NCBI RefSeq assembly: GCF_032854445.1
Contig: NC_088300.1
Location: forward strand, 78,409,084 to 78,473,083
Length of the DNA: 64,000 nt
From: Liolophura sinensis
Taxonomy: Eukaryota; Mollusca; Polyplacophora; Chitonida; Chitonidae
Direction: 5' to 3'
A program made the position numbers and the translations under genes. The notes beneath the pieces were generated by a model. The model did not search any database and was not told the origin of the DNA. It worked only from the letters and a program-made list of their open reading frames with translations. Of this stretch, positions 39,529 through 51,600 are shown piece after piece; positions within the stretch are counted from its first letter, which is position 1; each line of letters opens with the position of its first letter.

Positions 39529-39730
39529 AGAAGAAACAGAGAAAGATCCCCTGGTGATAATAAAACACCTCCTCAACTTTCAATATAACAGAATGTAGAA
39601 AGTTGAGAAGGCATTTTATTGTTTTTTTTCCTGTGTAAATTCTGCTCACATGGGGATCTTTCTCTATTTCTTCAAGAAAGAATATAACAGAATGTGAAAA
39701 GTTCGGAGGGCGTTTTTAATATATTTTATA
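39529..39730. repeat. Hairpin element with an extra partial copy
   Basis: GAAGAAACAGAGAAAGATCC pairs with GGATCTTTCTCTATTTCTTC, and AATAAAACACCTCCTCAACT pairs with AGTTGAGAAGGCATTTTATT (39529-39676). A third related segment, AATATAACAGAATGTGAAAA through GGAGGGCGTTTTTAAT, follows to 39720. Confidence 0.7.
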
Positions 39731-40139
39731 TAACTTCTATTTTCTTTTGTTATGACCCCGTAACATTTGACATAAACAGCTCTGCATGCACCTGCCAAGG
39801 GTAAGATGATTTAGTTTAAACAATTTATGTGCTGAAATATTGAAATACAATGACTACCCGCGTACATATACAAAAACAATACAGGAATATATCGACGTAT
39901 TAGAAACAATATATTGTATATTTACTAGACTGCTCATGAAGTTTTCACTTGTGTATCGCGTCGGTAAGATTTATCGGTGGAGGAAAGCAAAGATTTTCGT
40001 TGTATATCTGACAAACCTCGTGAATTCATGCCACAGCCGAATCACGTATATGCGGCCATTAATTCTAGAGCCACCTATATAGACTGCTATAGTTGAATTC
40101 AGTCATCCTGCGTGTTTGTTAATAATTAGGCAACTATAC

Positions 40140-40705
40140 TTTCAGTCCTCGAGACTACGTTACTTTGAGTCCTCGTGACTATGTTACTTTGGATGCTCGT
40201 GATTATGTTACTTTCACTCTTCATGATTGTTACTTTGAATACTTCTGATAATGTTACTCTGTGTCCTCCTGACTATCTTACTTTGGATGCTCATGACTAT
40301 GTTAATTTCACTCTTCACGACTGTTACTTTGAGTCCTCCTAAGTTACCTTGTGTTCTCGTGACTGTTACTATGAGTCCTCTTGACTATGTTACTTTGAGT
40401 CCTCCTGACTATGTTACTTTCAGGCCTCCTGACTATTTTACTTTGAGTCCTCCTGACTATGTTACTTTCAGACCTCCTGACTATGTTACTTTGAGTCCTC
40501 CTGACTATGTTACTTTGAGTCCTCCTGACTATGTTACTTTCAGACCTCCTGACTATGTTACTTTCAGATCTCCTGACTATGTTACTTTCAGACCTCCTGA
40601 CTATGTTACTTTCAGACCTCCTGACAATGTTACTTTCAGACCTCCTGACTATTTTACTTTCAGAAATCCTGACTATGTTACTTTCAGTCCTTTTGAATAT
40701 GTTTA
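40140..40705. repeat. 24-bp minisatellite CCTCCTGACTATGTTACTTTCAGA type
   Basis: About 23 copies. The left part (to about 40370) is degenerate; the right part is homogeneous with alternating TTTGAGT and TTTCAGA variants. The plus frame reads DYVTFRPP/DYVTLSPP repeats; no sign of a real gene. Confidence 0.9.
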
Positions 40706-40808
40706 CCTACGGCGAGTCAGTCCTCCACTGACCGCCACTCACATATCCACACATTGTCATGATCACATGCATGGACTGAGAGGCAAAATATCTCGTAATT
40801 CCACCGGC

Positions 40809-40812
<4 letters not shown>

Positions 40813-40897
<85 letters not shown>
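40813..40897. repeat. (AT)n microsatellite, 85 bp
   Basis: Uninterrupted AT dinucleotide tract of about 42 repeats, self-complementary and likely to be length-variable. Confidence 0.97.
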
Positions 40898-40901
<4 letters not shown>

Positions 40902-41997
40902 GCCTTTCGAATCCAAAACACGATGAAACTCCAGCCAGCTCACAAGTATCCCACTGGATATTATATGACCAAAGATCCCACGAAAGATCTTCGCTGCAAA
41001 ATGCACTACTCACACGCCGTCTAAATAATATAAAATTATAGTCTTCTCCAAATTTACATATTCTAGAACACTGGCTATACGGTGACTAACAGGCCGGTTG
41101 GCTAGGCCTTGCTTTCGCGATGAAATCAACAAACCAGTTACCAAATATATACATTTAAATTTACAATGAAATAAACCTCAGTATTTAACATGACTTAATT
41201 TGTTAAGAAAAGGGTTCGTCCCGTGATTACACATATTCGAAGTATGAATGATGACATCTTGATGAGATACATAAATACAATGGACATAAGTATAAATACT
41301 TCAGTACGACATCTGTTTATACCACTGTCCTAAAACGCCCCACTTTAGCTAATGATGTGTACACCACTGTCATTCACACACACTGGCCATGAAACCATGC
41401 GGCATTAGTATAAGGGCCAACTTCACACAGATAAGAGGTATATTTAGGGTATATGTCGGTAAAGGAGTACGTGTATAGGTGACAGAAGGCACGCAAATGT
41501 TCCATATGTAACATACACGTTAACTGTCTTCACAAGAAACAAGTCAACCAGAAACATATGTCACAGAAATCGATAGTTAACACATTTAAATCAGCCTGTT
41601 GTTAAGGCTCAGTAATTTAATCCACCCTAAAGCTCCTAACCTCTTTTTTAGACGATATGACCGACAGATTAGCGCCCAGCATCTGTCCTTGCAACAGCTG
41701 ACGTGTAATATAGCAGCTAGCACACGCACGATGCATACACACCTCATGGCTGGTGGAAAATGCCCTTTTTTCCTTACCGTTTGGAATTTAATATTACCTT
41801 GGCAATATATGTAGCAATATATGCAAGTATACAGTATACTCTATAGACACATACATATATCGTGCATGCAGCACGTGTTGGCATCTGCCGTATGTAATCA
41901 CCATACAGATTTGACGTTTGTATCCTAAACTCTATGCATTTTTACAGCTTGAATGAAACACGACTTTATTTCACAACTAAACCTGGTATGTACTATC
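40898..41997. other. Intergenic stretch
   Basis: Unique AT-rich sequence without a recognisable feature. Confidence 0.5.
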
Positions 41998-42072
41998 AGT
42001 CATGGTGGGAGGAAGCCGGACAGAGCCCGGGCGAAACCCACGATCATCCGCAGGTTGCTGACAGACCTCGTG
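41998..42072 (-). mobile_element. SINE internal fragment
   Basis: CATGGTGGGAGGAAGCCGGA, CAGAGCCCGGGCGAAACCCA, CGATCATCCGCAGGTTGCTG matches the reverse complement of the SINE middle. The tail and head are missing. Confidence 0.78.
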
Positions 42073-42534
42073 GATTATAATGTATTTGGTCCACACCATG
42101 ACAAGTAAAAGTAAGTTTGAAATTTAATTTAAAATTTCTGCCCAATGCATCAGATTCGTCTTTTATCATAAATTACTTCCCACAGTTTAACTTCTAAATA
42201 TATATTACGGAATGGATTCCACACCATCATTTTTGACTATCGAGTTAACATTTAAAAACTTTTAAAACAACATATTTCGTGGCCAGCAACGGAAGACGAA
42301 ATTCCGACAGATTTTGCCTCAGTGTTATTCACTTATTTTCAGTATTTACAATAAACGCAAAAGCAGAAGAGCTAAGGATTTGGGACAGTTTACAGATTTG
42401 ACTTACATCTATAACCATGCATATAAAGAGGGCTAGTGTTAGGAAATCACATCCACAGTTTCTTCGACTTTGCAATGACAGCATACAGATCGGATTTACA
42501 GCATCCATGACAGCACTAGTTCACGGTACAGTGG

Positions 42535-44310
42535 CATCTGGTCACACATCAAACCATGCAGTATTTGGTCCCACATTCTGCAATGCAGTATCTGTTCACA
42601 CGTTACCAATATCTGTTCACACATTATATCATGCAGTATTTGGTCACACGTTACCAGTATCTGGTCCCACATTATACCATGCAGTATTTGGTCACCTGTT
42701 ATACAGTGCCATGCAGTATATGGTCACACGTTACCAGAATCTGGTCCCACACTAAACCATGCAGTGTCCGGCCACCCATTATAAAGTACCATGCAGTATC
42801 TGGTCACATGTTACCAGTATCTGGTCACACATTATACCATGCCATGCAGTATCTGGTCACACGTTATACCATGCAGCACATTACCACGAGTTACCAGTAT
42901 CTGGTCACACATTATGCCATGCACTACCTTACCACGAGTTACCAGAGTCTGCATGCATTGTCACACATTACTTGCATCTAGTCACAATTCACCAGTATCT
43001 TCTGACATATTATCATATACAATGTGGTGATGCATTACCATGCGGTGTCTGGTCACACATTACCATGCAGAATCTTACTTCACATTATACCAGTATCTGG
43101 ACACACATTAGCTATATCTGGTCACATGTTATACCAGTGTCTGGTAACTCATAATACTAGTATCTCGTTACACAGTACACCATACAGTATCTGGTCACAT
43201 ATTATACCGGTACATGGCCAGCATCTGATCACGTGTCCATTACAGGTATATCAGCTCCCACTTCACCAGAATCTAGTCACATCATGTCCATTACCCGTAT
43301 ATCTGCTACTAAATGATCTGTACCTGTTCACACCTTAACTGTATATCTGGTCACACCTTCCCCGTACATATCTGGTCAAACATAACCCGTATATCTGGTA
43401 ACACATTACCCATATTCGTTCCTACATCACCAGTATCTGCTCTCACATCACCAGTATCAGTTACAACAGTATGCGCTCTCACATCACCCGTATCTGCTCT
43501 CACATCACCAGTATCTGCTCTCACATTACCAGTATTTGCTCCCGCATCACCACTATCTGCTCTCATATCACCAGTATCTGCTTTCACGTCACCAGTATCT
43601 GCTCTCACATTACCGGTATCTACTCTCATATCTGCTCCCACATCACCAGTGTCTAATCCCTCATCACCAGTATCTGCTCTCATATCACCAGTATCTGCTC
43701 TCACGTCACCAGTATCTGCTCTCATATCACCAATATCTGCTCTCATATCTGCTCACACATCACCAGTATCTGTCCCCACATCACCAGTAACTGCTCCAAC
43801 ATCACCAGTATCTGCTCCCACATCACCAGTATCTGCTCCCACATCACCAGTATCTGCTCCCATATCACCAGTGTCTGCTCTCATATCACCAGTATCTGAT
43901 CTCACATTACCAGTATCTTCTCCCACATCACCAATATCGGCTCCTATATCTGCTCCCACATCACCAGTATCTGTTTCACATCAACAGTATCTGCTCTCAC
44001 ATCACCAGTATCTGATCTCACATCACCAGTAGCTGCTCCCACATCACCAATATCTGCTCCCATATCACCAGTATCTGCTCTCATATCACCAGTATCTGCT
44101 CTCACATTACCAGTATCTGCTCCCACATCACCAGTATCGGCTCCTATATCTGTTCCCACATCACCAGTATCTGTTTCACATCACCAGTATCTGCTCTCAC
44201 ATCACCAGTATCGGCTCCTGTATCTGCTCTCACATCACCAGTATCTGATCTCACATCACCAGTAACTGCTCCCATATCACCAGTATCTGCTCTCACTTCA
44301 GCAGTATTTA
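42535..44310. repeat. 21-bp minisatellite, 1.8 kb
   Basis: The right half (43.4-44.3 kb) is a fairly regular CACCAGTATCTGCTCTCACAT array. The left half (42.5-43.4 kb) is an older, diverged form with CAGTATCTGGTCACACGTTAC. Both strands are open over long stretches (SPVSALT on plus, RADTGDV on minus), as expected for a stop-free 21-bp unit. Confidence 0.92.
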
Positions 44311-45289
44311 CATACATGGTCACATTAATCCAAGGCTCTTACCAGTATTAATTAACATATTTTCACGTCGGTAATTCAGACTTTTATTACACATGAGATG
44401 TTATTTTCATAACAGGTATAAATGCCTGCCTGCGCCATACATACCGTTTATATAAATATAATAGTCAAATGTATATATCACGCCATTGGACGGTATATAA
44501 AAATTGTCAAGTGCATGTAATCCTCTGTGTGAGAAATTCTATTCTACAACACTGTGGTATCATGGTTGTTTTAGCTACTTCTCTTTGACTATTTGTTGAA
44601 GGACCGTTGGTCTATTGTAGGAGTATCATAACCAGTTCGCCCAGAGTATTGTCACATTGGTATATGAAGCATATATATGCCAAACTCACAAATCAGATGT
44701 GAGACCACACAAACCAGAGTAAACTATATACACAGGATCAAACTGTCTGATGATAGTACATGGTGATGTGAAACCACCAAAGATAAGTTAAATACATGGA
44801 TATATCAATGTAACATTCCAAACCGTCAAGCGCGCAGGTAGAGAATACACGAATGCAGTGAGCTTTGGTTGACATCTCCACATGCAGTATATTTTACCTT
44901 ACATTGCTGATTGTTAATGTCCATTGCTTTAAGATGAGTCATGTATGTATAAACGCTATACCAGATGACACTCTCAAAGTACATTAGTGTTGTTCATTTA
45001 GAAATCATTCATATATTTTCCTTCCAAAGAGCCACGTGTCTCTTGGTTCTCCCGTTTTTTCCATGACACTCATGTAGGAATGATAAATGATACGTACGTA
45101 GGTCTACCAAGCAACTTGCCAAATACATGTACAACCCCAGTATAATGCTTGCAGGCAATGAACATGGTAGAATCCGCTATGGTATCGTCATTTTGTCACC
45201 ATATATTATAAGATACATGCATGGTGGGTGTATTATGGTACCCTGATATAGTCAATTACCGTGTCGGATGAATGGGTTTAGACATGAGC
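44311..45289. other. Intergenic stretch
   Basis: Unique sequence between the 21-bp array and the CpG-rich patch; nothing recognised. Confidence 0.5.
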
Positions 45290-45750
45290 TGTCGCGTGCC
45301 AGAAACATACAACTCTCTGGCGGCACGTGCTTCCCCTACACGCGACAATGACGCGGGTATTTTTTTTTCGTGTCATGCATTGTAGCGTGAGCACGTGCGA
45401 GGGAGGCTGGCAGGCGGGTTTGCCAGCCGGCTGTGGCAGGCAGGGCCTCAACCGAGAGCCGGAGATGACCACCACCACATGGCTAGTACAGATGACCGTG
45501 GGATACCGGGTGAGGTCAGTGACAATCAGCTGGGCTGGGGCCACACAGCAGCTGATGGGGGCACAAATGCAGACCAGTGGACAAAGAGATGAGTCATTCC
45601 GACCGGACATATAATGCAAGAATGAACCATCAATAAATTCTCTCTTTTCTCCAATTCATTAGGCCTGCAGAAAGCACACATGCATACCATAACAGCTGCA
45701 TGGATGCGCAAACATGCAGTTGCGCGGACATGCACGTCACGTGATCTGAT
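45290..45750. promoter_or_regulatory. CpG-rich patch with three CACGTG E-boxes
   Basis: A GC- and CpG-rich island in AT-rich intergenic DNA, 2 kb before CPEB. GCACGTGC occurs at 45323-45330 and 45391-45398, and TCACGTGA at 45737-45744; these are bHLH(-Zip) sites (MYC, USF, MITF/TFEB type). A 37-codon plus-strand ORF starts at 45479 in a strong context (ACCACCACATGG) and contains a donor-like CCGG/GTGAGG. It could be an alternative CPEB promoter or first exon, or an enhancer. Function is inferred. Confidence 0.35.
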
Positions 45751-47479
45751 ATGAATTTTATATGCATTTTCCCAGAGCCTGTGATTTCTGACCATTTTTT
45801 ATAGGCCATATCATGTTTTATGAATTATCGGGGAACCTACATGGTCCGTTTTATAAATAATCAACACATTTATGAAAATAATAGTTGCAGACCCATTTTT
45901 TGTTTGTTTTTTTGTTGGCTTTTTAACTTATTTTTTCAAAGTAGGCCTATATGTATTTAGGGTGGGCGGGGGTGGAGGGTGCTGACTATAATACACTACA
46001 TATGTTTGTGCTTTGTTCCGTGCGCAGATCAGTACATACAGAGATTAATATAATTATTTGCATGTTTGTTTTGTGGATTTGACTAGGTGGAAAACACTTC
46101 GGTTGAGTTCAATTGTTGAAACTGTTCAAATAATTATCCTTAAATATTGTATCTAATTCTTAATAGGCCTGTATTTTAAATATCCCAGATAAAAACGCAA
46201 GGTTTTTTTATGTTCCTTTCTTATTTTTTTCGTGATTTTTTTTTTTTTTTTTTTATCAATATCAATATTTTTTTCTTCTTCTGCGTCGTCTTCTTCTAGG
46301 GGTCTAGATATTCTCAGATTAATTATGAAGCTTTCCTCTGGCAAAAGGCCTAAACTCTTCCACACTAATCATTGCCAGATGTCCAAATTTATGTGCGAAA
46401 TTTGATTGGGTCAAGCCTTGGGTACAGACGAGGTTTGACAATACTAACAAGGTTATGTAATCTTTCACCTGGCACGCGCCACCAGCACGAGGCCATTCAC
46501 TATAGTCAGACACTATGTAAACCGTTAAACAGGCATCTCGTTACAACGGTCAGCTGTTTCATCTTTTATACAATACAGAGCGTAACGGAAAGTCATTATT
46601 TTACACATGGACCGGACAAAGGCTTATACGTCTCTACATGGCTAGTCTGAATGGGCATTAAATTTTAACGCTTTGAAAACCTACTTACGGTAAATTTCTT
46701 GCATGAGCTGATGTAAGCCTACACGCTGCATTTATATTACAGAGGGCGCACAGTCAAAAAGAAATAATCATAACATGTCTTATGAAAAAAGGCAAAACTA
46801 AAGTAATGCTTGATTAGTAAAATGAAGGTGTAAGAAAATTTACGAACAGGGGGAATATACAAAAGAAAAGAAATTTTCCCGTATAAAACAAAGAAAAAAA
46901 AATGAAATGTGTAAGGGAAAATAACATAAAATTATTTATATATTTTTAAGCATAGATAACAGACCAATAAAGACAGCGAAAAGTATAATGTCCCCATCTT
47001 TCAACAGAAACTTATCTAGCTATGTTCTGTACACATGTAGTGGCAGGCGTGTTTAACATGTAGGCTACAAATTTAATCAATACGAAACATCGATCAACTT
47101 GCTGTTGAACATTTACTGATTATCATAATAAATTGCTAAAGCTTTAGATACACACTTATGTACAGCTTCGTTGTTGCATGGTAATTTTCTGAGGCAGACA
47201 ACATATTAAATATGACATTTGGCTCTTGCTCCATCAGGTTACAGCTAAGGATATTATTATTTCATCAATGGCATTTGGGGAACATGCCGCAATGTTGTGT
47301 CAGTGGGCCCGGGAACGAGCACTGCTCTGGTCGGTTTCTTGTGTCCCATTTTAATTGACAGGTATTGCTATAATTCTCTTGATTATCGTGTATGGGATCT
47401 TATAATAGAACACAACGATGTTAATAAATAGTAGGAAAATATGTCAGACAACTTTGATCAATTGGGAGGGAAATAATGT
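45751..47479. other. CPEB upstream flank
   Basis: Mostly AT-rich. A T19-20 run and long pyrimidine tract at about 46233-46298 end in CTTCTTCTAG, an excellent-looking plus-strand 3' splice acceptor that could belong to a CPEB 5' UTR exon. No coding exon seen. Confidence 0.4.
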
Positions 47480-47684
47480 ATTTCCTGTGGCTACACATAC
47501 ACAGTTAGAGTTCTCACGCGGGGCTCTAGAAACCGCTGCGAGAACGAGGACAAAAGCATCTGGGCTCGCGAGTGCAGTTCGTTCGTTGCAGCTGTGGAGC
47601 AGACGTGGCAGAGCAGTGTCGGTACAAGCGGTCTGCTGGAGATCGTTCCCCCTGAAAAAGAAACTATAAGTGCTGCATATTCTG
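47480..47684 (+). promoter_or_regulatory. CPEB2/3/4: CPEB 5' UTR / promoter-proximal region (inferred)
   Basis: Noticeably more GC- and CpG-rich than its surroundings (e.g. CTCACGCGGGG, GGGCTCGCGAG, GTTCGTTCG), directly upstream of the ATG and closed by an in-frame TAA at 47667. A pyrimidine-rich acceptor ending TTGACAG at 47361 could open a 5' UTR exon. No TATA box or initiator could be assigned. Confidence 0.4.
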
Positions 47685-48638
47685 ATGGGGGATTACGGAT
47701 TTGGACTGAACACGAACATAAGAGCACTTTCTCCTGTAGACTTTGATCAGTTGTCCAACAACCAGTCGTTATTTTCACCCGATTTTGATTCTCCGCGTAC
47801 GATGCAAGATGAAACACTGCTCGAGAAACCTGCTGCTAAGCAGTCGCAGCAGCTGTCACCGAATACAACCAGCAATGGCTCCCACCAGATCTTGATAGAG
47901 GACTCGGTGTCGAAGAGAGGTAAGACAGAGAATTCTAGTCCTGTGAATGACGAGAAAAAATCCGAACCTTTGAGCTCGGTGTCCTCTCCGTTACAGTTAG
48001 GTCTGTCAGAGCACGGCACCTCAATCAACACATCTTTAGCTTCTGCTCCTGCAAATTTTTGGCCTACTGCCACCCCAGCGGGGCCAGATGATACATTTTT
48101 ACAGGGATTCCAGGCCTTGAACGGAACAGTTACCTTTCAACATTTTCCTCCTGCTCCAAATACTGTTTTCAACACCAATTTACCACCACATATGGGAATG
48201 AATGTACCCCAGCAGCAGCCGCATCAGCCAAGGAGAGCCATTACTGGCCACCACAACTTCCCTCAGAACCAGAGACAGCATCAGCAATCTAACATGATTT
48301 TGAATAATTCCAAATCATATCCAACATGGAGTAGTGCTCCTCAGCAAACACCATCATGGACAGGGCAACAGAACCAGGCTACCTTGTCGCCGTGGGGAGG
48401 CATTCAGCAGCAGCACAGGAGATCAGCCCCCAACCTGCAGGGTAATCCCATGGCTTCTTTGAAAAAGAATTTCCCTCAGAATCTGAATCATCATCATTCA
48501 TCCATCATAGCCCCGTCCAAGTTTCGTCGGAGTACCTCATATCCTGGGCATATTCAGCAAGGACAAGTTGGTTCGAAACAGTCTTATGAAATTTCAGGAA
48601 TTGATGACTTTCATAGAGACGGAATTCCCTCTTTCCAG
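47685..48638 (+). CDS. CPEB2/3/4: CPEB coding exon 1 (N-terminal low-complexity region)
   Basis: 954 bp, 318 codons, donor TTCCAG/GTAAAT, phase 0. The ATG has G at +4. The encoded region is disordered-looking: acidic/serine-rich to about residue 110, then aromatic and N/G-rich, then a Q/H/N-rich stretch at about 174-300 with QQQ, QHQQ and HHH runs. SPLKKNF-like text (ASLKKNF, about 257-263) corresponds to the conserved LKKNF patch of CPEB4. Confidence 0.93.
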
Positions 48639-51600
48639 GTAAATAACCTTCTGATATGTAACATTCATAACATGGTTATGTAAGTGATATTGAGCATGTT
48701 CAGGAAATCACATCATTGTACATGTATCACTGTTTTTGTTGTTACCTGATTATATAATGTTAACAATATTCAGTCATTGTATAAAAAATTTGCTGCTAAC
48801 TGGTATTGGATAATTCAGCTTAACATGTTAAGGCATTAATACATGTCTTCCATGGTAACAGTTTCATAGGCTGTGTGGAATTCAGGCTCCTGGGGGTTTG
48901 ACGTTATTTTTAGATCACAACATTCATTACATTGCTGAAATTATCTTAGGAAGAAGAACTGTAAATTATCTGACAATCAGATGGTGCGTTTGTAATAGTG
49001 TAATCGTATAAGTTTATGGATAACTGGTAATGGCAATATGGTAGGCTGTGTTCATCTGTGCACTTCAGTACACCATCCACTGTTTGTAGTGTCACATATA
49101 ACACGCATGTACATTTACAGATGTGATCAGAGCTTCTGGACTTCATAATTTTCCAGTCATTCAACAAACTGAGCACATTGTGAGCATTAGGCATTTAGCC
49201 TAGGTTAAACAGTGTTGATAAATGTTCACTTGTCATGTGATTTAAACATGTGAGTTGCTGGGTGAACAAGGGTCAGTGTAACAGTTTTTCAGGTTACACA
49301 GTGTTAGGGAGTAGAGCCAGTACTGGTGCTCTTCAGTACATATATGTTCCCTTGCCTATATTGATCCTCATGCCAGTGTGTAGCTGTAACATAAGGAGGG
49401 TGGGTGGAAATGGGGGAGTGTGTGAGACTTACTGCTAGCATGTATAAATGGAGGTGTGTATGCAAGAGCAGCTCTCCTGGTGTAGTTTGAAAACCACCAG
49501 CTGGTTGAGTCTCAATAGGTGAACAGCCTACAATGGTTACTCAGTATTGTCGCACTGAACTATTTCTCTAATTGGGCTTTCTGTTCATTAATACTTTAAT
49601 ACCTTGAAACCTGAAGTTTATGGAGCAGCTGCCACAATGGGCATGCCTCTCATAAAGTCATACCCATGAATCGATTAGCACTGTGCTCTACATAGCATAA
49701 TATACTGATAAGTTTGCAGTAAACTGCACCCTCTCCTACTGTAATACTTTATAATTTGTTATTTTGTTCACATAGTTTTCCTTTATTGTTAATGTATGCT
49801 ACAGTACAGTTTTCAATACATAGGTCATTTGTTGCTGTAAGTTAACATATTCACTACTGGTTTATGGTAATGTTGAGAACCTATTTGTAATGAACTTTTT
49901 GTTACACATAACGTGAAAACTGTAGAGTTCATATGACATACATGCAATAAGACACTTATCTCTTTTCTTAGCCGTAAGAGGCGGCTTTTATGGCTTCAAG
50001 GGGCACTAGGTTGTATGTTGTGGTGTTTGTAACAGCATGCAGCATGAAATATGAATGCGGCTTGTAGCATTGGTTTAAGCAATAACTATAACTATTTATG
50101 ATTTGAGTATGATGGTTGCAAGTACATAATTTTGCAGTAATTGTTGAAGTGTACATGGGAAAGTTGATGAATGGATTTTGGTAATCCAAAAACATTTAAT
50201 GAGTGTATTGATAACAACCGAAGTAGAGGTGAAGTTGAGTTTAAATTTGGTTCATCTATTTAGGTATGTATTAGAGCCCTATCTATCATTGAGATTAGTC
50301 TTACATCTGTCGCATTCTGCTGTGGTAACACAGTTTGATCAGGTGGCTCAGGTGGGAAAGGTTGATCATGATGGCAACACCTTTAACAATACATCCTAGT
50401 TGTTGAACATTAGGATTATTAGTTCTGTATATTTTGTGGTGACATTTATAAGGGAATAGAGTTATAATATTACATATGTATTTTCATATTTTTGAACAGG
50501 ACCGCAGTGGCACATATGACACCATGCGATTTCCATCTTTGGAAAGCCATCTTCTAGACATTATGCGCTCAACAGCTGATTCCTCAGAACACATGAAGGG
50601 TAAGATCTCAGTGTATAAGTTTTGTTTTGAGGAGTTTAAGGTAGTAGTTCCTTTACATGTAGTTTGTATTAATAATTTGTACAAGTTGCAGAATACAACG
50701 TTTGCCTTCAGACTGAAATTTATAATTGGAGTACCCGCTATAGCTTATGTTTGAACTAAAACTTAATTCTGTTTGCCATACTGGGTTTGTGATGAAATTC
50801 ACAATAGTTCCCTAGTTTCAACATATAAAGTTTGCATTGCAAGTTGTACGTGTATGTCTCTTTCCCCTTTTGTGATGTCTGTGATTTGTGGATTTCAGTA
50901 CTCAGCATTCATGGAACTGATATACAGTATGTTCATGAAGATGTAGACGTGTGAAAATTCCTTGTTTTGTGAAAACTTGCAATACTGTAAAGGACATGAA
51001 TGAAATGTATTTCAAATAAACTCACTCTTCACTACTTCGTGGTGATGCAGCAAATACCAGGATTAATGATACTCATGCCCATGATGTGGTATGGGTAAGA
51101 TGTAGAGCAGTCTGTTTCTAGTTTATTTTGTACATTGAAGTGACCCAGGAACATTTACTTCTCCACATGATGTGTCATACAGTTTGAATTACAGATACAT
51201 ATACACATTTGATTCCTTGCATGTCTCTGGCAATGTTCACTGACGGCTCTAATGGAAAGTTACACACAAACTACATGTGAAAACTCTCACTCTTGCTTAC
51301 AAATATCTGTTGTGCTTCATTCAAGCAGCCCGGACTTATGGAAGAAGACAAGGTATTTAATACACCAGATCAATTACATCTTTCACCTCAAGTTACTCTT
51401 TTTTTTGGTGTTCAAACTGTTGTTGTTTTTACAGCCCTCAGTTGTATAGGGTCTCCATTTAAAGCTTTGTTGAGGTCAAGAACTAAAGCACATGTACCAA
51501 ATGCACAACTGATCTGTTTCTAGTTCAGATGAATTGTTTGTTAGTGGATCTGTTAAGGTTATGTGGAAATGGTCTACATTATTTTACAAGTCTATGAAAT

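Noticed and set aside
40251-40898. 215-codon frame with DYVTFRPP repeats and a YI-repeat end
   Set aside because: 24-bp minisatellite read into the (AT)n tract.
43313-44032. 239-codon open frame of SPVSALT repeats, and minus-strand RADTGDV frames
   Set aside because: 21-bp tandem repeat; both strands are open and there is no start context, splice structure or non-repetitive domain.
47670-47684. Five extra N-terminal codons for CPEB
   Set aside because: The upstream start would be GTG directly after an in-frame TAA; the conserved MGDYGFG start at 47685 is a normal ATG.
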